NCBI GenBank assembly: GCA_903885885.1
Contig: CAISKJ010000150.1
Span: forward strand, 1 to 5,691
Reading direction: 5' to 3'
DNA: 5,691 bases
From: an uncultured delta proteobacterium
GTDB lineage: Bacteria; Myxococcota_A; Polyangia; Polyangiales; Ga0077539
The position numbers and the translations under genes were made by a program. Positions 1 through 4,606 of the stretch are shown here, piece after piece (position 1 is the first letter of the stretch; each line of letters begins with the position of its first letter). The notes beneath the pieces were generated by a model, which saw only the letters and a program-made list of their open reading frames with translations, made no database searches and was not told the DNA's origin.

Positions 1-720
1 CAGCGCCGCCACCGTCGCCAGCGAGGCCGCGTACCCTGCGTAGCGCGCGGGCCAGGCGCGCAGCGGAACGCCCTCACGCGCGTCGCGCACCATCACCAGC
101 GGCAGCGCCACGAGGGCCGACGGGCGCGCGAGGAGCCCCGCCAGCAGCGCCAGGGCAGCCCCCGCACGCGACGCCCGCCCCGCGCGGCCGTGGAGCGCGT
201 ACACCGCCATCGCGGCGAGGAGCGTGAGCACCTCGGCGCGCCCCGCCACGGGCGACACCGCGTCGGTGTGGAGCGTGTGCGCGGCGAAGACCGCGCCGGC
301 CGCGACGGCCCCGACGTTCGAGGAGAGGCGCCCCCACGCGAGGCGCAGCACGAGCGCCGCGGCGAGCGCGTGCAACGCCGCGTTGGTGGCGTGAAACACC
401 CACGGCCTGCCGCCGCCGAGGTGCCAGTCGAGCGCGAGCGTGAGGGCGGTGAGCGGGCGGTAGGCGTCGGGGTCGCCGCTCCGGTCGAGCGCGACGCCCC
501 ACGCGTCGGTCGTGAAGATCCGCGCGAGCGAGAAGGGCCCGCGCACGACGTCGTTGTGGAGCACCGCGGGCACGTCGTCGAAGACGAAGCCGTTGCGGAG
601 CGAGCGCGCGTACACCTCGAGCGCCAGGGCCGCGGTGAGGGCGGACCAGGGCCATGGGCCCCAGGCGCTCAGCGCGCGCAGTCGAGCGTCGAGGCCTTCG
701 CGCGCGGCGGGTGACAGCAT
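1..720 (-). CDS. TMTC/DUF1736-like polytopic GT-C membrane protein, N-terminal part
   Basis: This frame is open from the ATG at 718-720 to the left edge, giving 240 residues without the C-terminus. It resembles the N-terminal half of TMTC/DUF1736 proteins, a GT-C-fold family whose animal members are O-mannosyltransferases; bacterial members are mostly uncharacterised and often end in TPR repeats. Visible features are a first hydrophobic helix (about 26-41), then a loop with NGFVFDD (43-49) carrying the Asp pair typical of GT-C first loops, YRPLTALTLALDWH (87-100), FHATNAALHAL (109-119), and HTDAVSPVAGRAE (151-163), the counterpart of the family's HxxAVxxVxGRAE block. Hydrophobic helices follow at about 112-130, 134-151, 162-177 and 186-211. 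The family's usual Lys-Glu before the next helix reads Arg-Pro (199-200). An in-frame stop at 754-756 makes this ATG the first available. No Shine-Dalgarno sequence is visible. Donor and acceptor cannot be told from the sequence. Confidence 0.82.
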   Translation of the reverse strand, partial: MLSPAAREGLDARLRALSAWGPWPWSALTAALALEVYARSLRNGFVFDDVPAVLHNDVVRGPFSLARIFTTDAWGVALDRSGDPDAYRPLTALTLALDWHLGGGRPWVFHATNAALHALAAALVLRLAWGRLSSNVGAVAAGAVFAAHTLHTDAVSPVAGRAEVLTLLAAMAVYALHGRAGRASRAGAALALLAGLLARPSALVALPLVMVRDAREGVPLRAWPARYAGYAASLATVAAL

Positions 721-757
721 CGCCGCGATGGAAGCGCCCGCGCACGCGCCCGGTCAA
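720..757 (-). promoter_or_regulatory. Candidate near-leaderless promoter of the TMTC-like gene
   Basis: Read on the minus strand, TTGACC (757-752) matches five of six bases of a sigma-70 -35 box. It is followed 18 nt later by TTCCAT (733-728), a three-of-six match to a -10 box, then 7 nt to the ATG. Transcription would begin within a few bases of the start codon, which fits the lack of a Shine-Dalgarno sequence. The -10 match is weak, so the call rests mainly on the -35 box and its spacing, which recurs before the adenylate-forming enzyme gene. Confidence 0.33.
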
Positions 758-763
758 GCGCCG
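752..763 (-). repeat. 12-bp element CGGCGCTTGACC, copy 1
   Basis: On the minus strand CGGCGCTTGACC begins 43 nt before the TMTC-like ATG. An identical 12-mer occurs at 4432-4443 before the adenylate-forming enzyme gene, in the same orientation and within one base of the same distance from the start codon. The upstream flanks are also partly similar. It includes the proposed -35 box; it may be just that box plus GC-rich context. Confidence 0.45.
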
Positions 764-787
764 ATGTCGCGCGGCGCGAGGCTGTGG

Positions 788-793
788 TGTACT
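788..793 (+). promoter_or_regulatory. Candidate -10 box for the SnoaL-like gene
   Basis: TGTACT matches four of six bases of the -10 consensus and lies 9 nt before the ATG at 803, so the transcript would start just before or at the start codon. No good -35 hexamer is found 16-18 nt upstream. The region 721-802 must hold the promoters of both divergent genes, since it is the only non-coding DNA between them. Confidence 0.25.
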
Positions 794-802
794 CGCCGCC
801 CG

Positions 803-1270
803 ATGCACCCCAACGAAGCACTCATTCGACGGTTCTACGAGGCCTTCGCGCGCGGCGACGGCGCCGCGATGGCGGCGTGCTACGCGCCCGACGTTCACTT
901 CTCCGACCCGGTGTTCACCGACCTGCGCGGCGCGCGCGCGGGCGCCATGTGGAAGATGCTCACGGGCCGCGCCGCCGACCTCAAGGTCGAGGCCTCGGCC
1001 TTTCGCGCCGACGACGGCGCCGGCTCGGCGCACTGGGAGGCCTGGTACACCTTCTCGGGCACGGGCCGCGCGGTGCACAACGTCATCGAGGCGCGCTTCG
1101 AGTTTCGCGACGGGCTCATCGTGCGCCACGCCGACACCTTCGATTTCTGGCGGTGGACGCGCATGGCCCTCGGCCTCCCGGGCGTGCTCCTCGGGTGGAG
1201 CCCCCTCGTGCAGAACAAGGTCCGCGGCCAGGCCGCGAAGGGCCTCGACGCCTTCGTCGCGAAGGGTTGA
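803..1270 (+). CDS. SnoaL-like / NTF2-fold protein
   Basis: This is a 155-residue protein of the NTF2-like superfamily (SnoaL / ketosteroid-isomerase-like), whose members form a cone-shaped pocket and act as isomerases, cyclases, hydratases or binding proteins. The N-terminus EALIRRFYEAFARGDGAAMA (5-24) is the usual opening helix pair, followed by CYAPDVHFSDPVF (26-38), a core strand with WEAWYTFSGTG (78-88), and IEARFEFRDGLIVRHAD (95-111). Asp and His in the last block (His109, Asp111) are at positions commonly lining the pocket. The C-terminal tail FDFWRWTRMALG (113-124) plus LLGWSPLVQNKVR (129-141) matches a recurrent subgroup of uncharacterised NTF2-like proteins. It is soluble with no signal peptide, so probably cytoplasmic. 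The length is normal. The frame is open further upstream to 512, but similarity begins at this ATG and the upstream stretch overlaps the divergent membrane gene. Substrate unknown. Confidence 0.9.
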   Translation: MHPNEALIRRFYEAFARGDGAAMAACYAPDVHFSDPVFTDLRGARAGAMWKMLTGRAADLKVEASAFRADDGAGSAHWEAWYTFSGTGRAVHNVIEARFEFRDGLIVRHADTFDFWRWTRMALGLPGVLLGWSPLVQNKVRGQAAKGLDAFVAKG

Positions 1271-1285
1271 GCGCGCCGCACCCCG

Positions 1286-1615
1286 ATGGATCCCTTCGAC
1301 TGCACCCGCTGCGGCGCCTGCTGCGTGAACCCCCAGGAGAACCGCGCCGAGGCCTACACCGAGTACGTCACCGTGACCCCGCGCGACGCGCTCCTCAAGC
1401 ACACGAAGCTCGTCGAGCGCTACGTGGTGTTCAACGACGCCGGCGACGCGCACCTCAAGCTCGACGCGGGCCAGCGCTGCACGGCCCTCCGCGGCTCCCT
1501 CGGGCGGCGCGTGCGCTGCGAGGTCTACGCGCTGCGCCCCGCGGCCTGCAAGCGCGTCGAGGCTGGCAGCGAGGCCTGCAAGCGCGCCCGCCGCGAGAAC
1601 GGCCTCCCCACGTAG
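1286..1615 (+). CDS. YkgJ-family cysteine-cluster protein (CxxCxxCC)
   Basis: This small protein of 109 residues carries the signature of the YkgJ/CxxCxxCC family (putative zinc- or iron-chelating domain): Cys6, Cys9, Cys12 and Cys13 close to the N-terminus, then a second cluster with Cys65, Cys78 in RCEVYALRP (77-85), Cys88 and Cys98. All eight family cysteines appear present, so the metal site looks intact. These proteins are thought to bind a metal or Fe-S centre, but their biochemical role is mostly unknown. The gene starts 15 nt after the SnoaL-like stop, so the two are probably one transcript. The gap has no Shine-Dalgarno sequence, so coupling or read-through initiation is likely. It ends with TAG one base before the stop of the convergent DUF362 gene. 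No signal peptide or membrane segment is seen. Confidence 0.9.
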   Translation: MDPFDCTRCGACCVNPQENRAEAYTEYVTVTPRDALLKHTKLVERYVVFNDAGDAHLKLDAGQRCTALRGSLGRRVRCEVYALRPAACKRVEAGSEACKRARRENGLPT

Positions 1616-1616
1616 G

Positions 1617-2981
1617 TCAGCGCGCCTCGATGGCCCCGCGCCACCCGCCCGCGGCGTTGAAGCGCGGGCTCACGCGCCCCGCGAGCGCCTCGAGCGCGAC
1701 GGGCGCGCCGTCGAGGGAGGCCGCGACGTCGTCGAGGCGCAGCGCCGTGACGGGGTAGCGCGCGAGCCCCGAGGCGCCCGCGACGATGCGCAACCGCCGC
1801 GGGTCGAAGCCCATCACCGAAGCGCCCGCCGCGTCGGCCGCGAAGGGGTCTGCCGAGAACACCACGCACCCGCTGCGAACGGGCGACGGGGCCAGCGGGC
1901 CGTCGCCGTCGCCGCCCACCACGCCGTCGAGGAGCGCCACGTGCGCCCGCTGCGGCGCCTCGCGCAGCACGCCCTCGCGGTCGGCGAAGCGCAGGCACCG
2001 CGCGATGTCGACCGCCATGCGCCAGCAGGTGTCGTTGCCCGACCAGCTCCCGCCGGTGGCCATGCCCGCGCGGTGCGCCACGAAGCTCAGCGCCATGTCG
2101 AGGCGACGACCGAGGAGCGTCGCGCGCCCCGCCTCGCCCTCGCGCCACACGCGCTCGCCGAGGGCCGTGCGCAGCGCGAGGAGGGGGTTCGCGCGCGGGT
2201 ACTCGTCGCCGCCCCGGCGGGCGTCGCCGCGGCGGTGGTGCGCGAGGCAATCCTTCTCGGCGATGGTGCCCACGCAGCCCTTGAGCGCCAGCGTGACGCC
2301 CACCTTGTTGTGCGTCTTGAGCTTCGGCGCCGACACGATGAGGTCGGCCTCGAGCGCGGCCCGCGCGAGGCGGTACACGTGGCGCCCCGGGCCGTGAAAT
2401 CGCCCCGTGCGCGCGGGGTCGTAGTGGGTCACGCGGAAGGCGTCGGCGCCGCCGAGCACGTCGAGGAGGCTGGCGCTGCCGAGGTCGACGGAGACGCCCT
2501 CGGCGCGCGCGCTGCCGCGCAGGTCGCGGTCGAGCACCCAGCCCCGCAGGTCGATGGGCTCCACCCGCGCGCCCTCGCGGTCGAGCGCGGCGAGCATCGC
2601 GCGCGTGCCCGTGTCGTCGAGCACGGACTCCCACACACCGCTCTGCACCGGCGCGTTGCCCACGCGCACGAGCCCCGCGGGGCCGACGGCGCGGCGCGCG
2701 AGCTCGACGAGCGGACGCAGCGCGGCGGCCTGCGTGCACTTGGCTTCGAAGCGCGCGGCGTCTTCCGACGGGCGCTTGTGAAACACGAAGTTGGGCAGCA
2801 CGAGCACCGTGCCGCCGGGGCGCACCAGGGCGCCGAAGGGGTTCCACCCATCGGTGTGGGCGTTCGCGCCGTCGAGGCCCACGTCGGCGATGGCGGCGCG
2901 CACGGCGGCCGCCACGAGGGCGTCGTCGTAGCGGGCGCCCGCCACGCGGCGCACGGCCACGCGGCGCGAGGGGAGCGTCAT
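1617..2981 (-). CDS. DUF362 domain protein
   Basis: This is a 454-residue protein of the DUF362 family (PF04015), of unknown biochemical function. Family-typical blocks are a nucleotide-fold-like N-terminal segment GGTVLVLPNFVFHK (56-69); the diagnostic LIVSAPKLKTHNKVGVTLAL (214-233) leading into KGCVGTIAEKDCLAHHRRG (234-252); GSWSGNDTCWRMAVDIAR (311-328); LLDGVVGGDGDGPLAP (350-365); and ASVMGFDPRRL (387-397). It lacks the paired CxxCxxC motifs of DUF362 proteins fused to a 4Fe-4S ferredoxin, so it is the ferredoxin-free type. No signal peptide or membrane helix is visible. The ATG overlaps the stop codon of the upstream adenylate-forming enzyme by 4 nt, so translation is probably coupled. 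To my knowledge members occur in polysaccharide loci and near PaaK-like enzymes; a joint role here is an inference. The start is the first one compatible with that overlap. Confidence 0.88.
   Translation of the reverse strand: MTLPSRRVAVRRVAGARYDDALVAAAVRAAIADVGLDGANAHTDGWNPFGALVRPGGTVLVLPNFVFHKRPSEDAARFEAKCTQAAALRPLVELARRAVGPAGLVRVGNAPVQSGVWESVLDDTGTRAMLAALDREGARVEPIDLRGWVLDRDLRGSARAEGVSVDLGSASLLDVLGGADAFRVTHYDPARTGRFHGPGRHVYRLARAALEADLIVSAPKLKTHNKVGVTLALKGCVGTIAEKDCLAHHRRGDARRGGDEYPRANPLLALRTALGERVWREGEAGRATLLGRRLDMALSFVAHRAGMATGGSWSGNDTCWRMAVDIARCLRFADREGVLREAPQRAHVALLDGVVGGDGDGPLAPSPVRSGCVVFSADPFAADAAGASVMGFDPRRLRIVAGASGLARYPVTALRLDDVAASLDGAPVALEALAGRVSPRFNAAGGWRGAIEAR
2978..2981 (-). other. 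ATGA stop/start overlap coupling two genes
   Basis: On the minus strand the four bases read ATGA: the DUF362 start ATG (2981-2979) shares bases with the upstream TGA stop (2980-2978). Such overlaps usually mean translational coupling by re-initiation and similar amounts of both proteins. No separate ribosome binding site is obvious for the downstream gene. Confidence 0.85.
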
Positions 2982-4399
2982 GGCTGGATGCTCTCGCTCA
3001 GACCGATGCAGTAGAAGTGCTTGCCCGAAGGCGCGGCGGGGATCTCATCGACCACCTCGACGCGCAGGGCGAGGTCGTCGCCGAGCACGCGCGCGAGCAC
3101 GCCGTTGAGGTGCGCGCGGTAGGCCTCGAGCGCCTCGGCGCCGGGGTGGTTCCACACCTCGATGCGCAGGTCGGAGACGCTCGGCGAGCGCTGCTGGAGC
3201 TGAAAGCGCCGCACCCACGGCCGCGCCTCGAGCACGCCCAGGAGGTGGATCACCGAGGCCGGGTCGACGCGGCGCCCATCGGAGGCCGTGAGGTGCTCGG
3301 CGCTGCGGCCCAGCACGTCGGCGATGCGCGCGCGGTTCCACCCCGGGCGGCGGTCGCGGTGGCGGGCCACGTCGCCGAGCGACATGCGAATGAGGGCGAA
3401 CGCGTGGTTCTGCAGGCAGGTGACGTGCACCTCGCCGGTCTCGCCGTCGCCCACGGGGCGCCCCTCGTCGAGCACCTCGACGTAGTTGTGCCAGGGAAAG
3501 GTCACGATGCCATCGTGGTCGGGGGCCTCGACGCCCACGAGCCCGATGTCGCGCGTGCCGTAGATCTCGAACACGTCGTCGGCCCACACGCGGCGCGCGC
3601 GCTGGCGCACCTCGTCGTGGAGCTTGCCGCCCCCCGTGACGATGCGCCGAATGCGACGCAGCGGGATCTGCTCGCGCTCGGCGATGCGGGTCACCGTGTC
3701 GAGCGCGGAGACGAAGCAGATGGCCTGGTCGACGGAGACCTGCGCGTCGATGCTGGCGGCGTACTCGCGCACCTTCTCGGGCCCGAGCGAGAACGACGGC
3801 ATCGGGATGAGCCCGCGCGCCCAGGTGCTCACGCGCTTGCGGAGCGTGGCGCCCATCGCGACGAGCTCGTTGTTCGACCCCCAGACGAAGAAGGTCGGCC
3901 GCCCCGGCGAGACGCCCAGCGAGCGGTACGCGTGGTCCATCACCGCGCGGTTGCGGGCGGTGAAGCGCGCGTCCTGCCACACGCGCGTGGGCACGCCCGT
4001 CGAGCCGCCGGAGAAGTTCTCGTGCTGGCCCGGCGACGCGGGGAAGCCGTCGTTCGACCGCCGCGCGCTCGGCGGGATGCGCAGCGCCTCGTGGTGCAGC
4101 CGGAGGTCTTCCTTGCGGAGCGGCGGCAGCTCGGCGAGCACCGCGTGGACCTCCTCCTCGCGGAAGGTGCGCCACGCCGAAGGCCAGCGCTCCTGCCAGT
4201 AGGGGCTGTACCGCAGGCAGTAGGTCAAATAGCGGTGCAGGCGGTTTCGCACCGCGCGTTCGACGCGGTCAGAGTCCGCGCGAGCGAGCACCTCGAGCTC
4301 CGTCATCGCCTGGGCATACTCGGGTGAGGCAAGATTTCCCACCAGCCAGGCAGTCGGCCCAAGCGTGCGTCTCGTCGCAGAAAGCAGCGAGTCGAACAT
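2978..4399 (-). CDS. PaaK/CapK-type adenylate-forming enzyme
   Basis: This 473-residue protein belongs to the phenylacetate-CoA ligase-like group of adenylate-forming enzymes, which activate a carboxylate with ATP and usually pass it to CoA or another acceptor. Visible motifs are the P-loop-like NFSGGSTGVPTRVW (128-141, with S-G-G-S-T-G), TGGGKL (255-260), the adenylate-binding EIYGTRDIG (278-286), the LIRMSLGDVAR stretch (336-346), a hinge-region GRSAEHL (364-370), and a C-terminal PSGK (457-460) whose Lys460 is at the place of the catalytic lysine. The catalytic residues therefore look intact. The N-terminal RYLTYCLRYSPYWQERW (56-72) matches the family's helix before PYYR. Similarity to CapK-like members suggests an envelope or polysaccharide substrate rather than phenylacetate. 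The frame stays open to 5677, but upstream sequence is antisense to the kinase gene; ATG 4397-4399 restores normal family length. Met32 (4304-4306) is an alternative start. The stop overlaps the DUF362 start. Confidence 0.88.
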   Translation of the reverse strand: MFDSLLSATRRTLGPTAWLVGNLASPEYAQAMTELEVLARADSDRVERAVRNRLHRYLTYCLRYSPYWQERWPSAWRTFREEEVHAVLAELPPLRKEDLRLHHEALRIPPSARRSNDGFPASPGQHENFSGGSTGVPTRVWQDARFTARNRAVMDHAYRSLGVSPGRPTFFVWGSNNELVAMGATLRKRVSTWARGLIPMPSFSLGPEKVREYAASIDAQVSVDQAICFVSALDTVTRIAEREQIPLRRIRRIVTGGGKLHDEVRQRARRVWADDVFEIYGTRDIGLVGVEAPDHDGIVTFPWHNYVEVLDEGRPVGDGETGEVHVTCLQNHAFALIRMSLGDVARHRDRRPGWNRARIADVLGRSAEHLTASDGRRVDPASVIHLLGVLEARPWVRRFQLQQRSPSVSDLRIEVWNHPGAEALEAYRAHLNGVLARVLGDDLALRVEVVDEIPAAPSGKHFYCIGLSESIQP

Positions 4400-4437
4400 A
4401 GGGCGCAACAGCAACCACAACGCACCCCGAGGGTCAA
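4399..4437 (-). promoter_or_regulatory. Candidate near-leaderless promoter of the enzyme/DUF362 operon
   Basis: On the minus strand TTGACC (4437-4432) matches five of six bases of the -35 consensus. Eighteen nt later TGCTGT (4413-4408) is a poor -10 match (two of six), followed by 8 nt to the ATG. The bases directly before the ATG (reading TGCGCCCT) contain no Shine-Dalgarno sequence. The -35 box sits in CGGCGCTTGACC, a 12-mer also found at almost the same distance before the TMTC-like gene. Confidence 0.33.
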
Positions 4438-4443
4438 GCGCCG
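4432..4443 (-). repeat. 12-bp element CGGCGCTTGACC, copy 2
   Basis: This is the second identical copy of the 12-mer at 752-763, again on the minus strand and starting 44 nt before the ATG of the adenylate-forming enzyme gene. Placement relative to the gene start is what makes it worth noting; 12 bases alone in a GC-rich sequence could recur by chance. Confidence 0.45.
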
Positions 4444-4571
4444 CATCGCGCCGAGTGCCGATGCGCACGCGCGGCGAAGACGCGGAGCAAATCCATGGCG
4501 GCTCACAGCATCGTACCCCGACGTGGAGGCGCGAAGCGTGTCGACATCGTCTGCGGTCCCGTGGCATCGAA

Positions 4572-4601
4572 GTGACGGAGGCGCCGAACGCGGCGTAGCG
4601 T
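4572..4601 (+). promoter_or_regulatory. Candidate leaderless promoter of the kinase gene
   Basis: GTGACG (4572-4577, four of six to the -35 consensus) is separated by 18 nt from TAGCGT (4596-4601, three of six to the -10 consensus), and the ATG at 4607 follows after 5 nt. Transcription would start at or next to the start codon, which supports 4607 as start over the downstream ATG at 4634. The only purine-rich stretch, GGAGG at 4577-4581, is about 25 nt from the ATG, too far for a Shine-Dalgarno site. Confidence 0.35.
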
Positions 4602-4606
4602 GGCGC

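Larger units (their letters stand above)
4400..4606. promoter_or_regulatory. Divergent intergenic region between the adenylating enzyme and kinase genes
   Basis: These 207 nt are the largest non-coding stretch in the window and are less GC-biased than the genes, for example at 4400-4440 and 4490-4512. They must hold the promoters of the leftward enzyme/DUF362 operon and the rightward kinase gene. An 8-bp perfect palindrome TGTCGACA lies at 4539-4546, near the middle; its arms do not extend, so operator function is unproven. No RNA gene, small conserved ORF or terminator hairpin was recognised. Confidence 0.6.

Noticed and set aside
512..802. Upstream extension of the SnoaL-like frame to an ATG at 512
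   Set aside because: The added 97 residues are low-complexity, overlap the divergent membrane gene in antisense, and precede the normal N-terminal helix of the NTF2 fold.
74..1453. Long minus-strand open frame across the membrane protein, SnoaL-like and cysteine-cluster genes
   Set aside because: Its translation is Arg/Ala-rich low complexity and conflicts with three genes that have recognisable motifs in other frames.
1941..3014. Plus-strand open frame opposite the DUF362 gene
   Set aside because: It is rich in Arg, Ala, His, Val and Glu with no domain, and lies wholly antisense to a protein with clear DUF362 motifs.
3017..4327. Plus-strand open frame opposite the adenylating enzyme gene
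   Set aside because: It has the same shadow composition, no recognisable motif, and conflicts with a gene carrying intact catalytic motifs.
4365..4598. Small plus-strand open frame of 77 codons in the divergent intergenic region
   Set aside because: It has no recognisable motif or ribosome binding site, Arg/Ser-rich composition, and overlaps the start of the adenylating enzyme and its proposed promoter.
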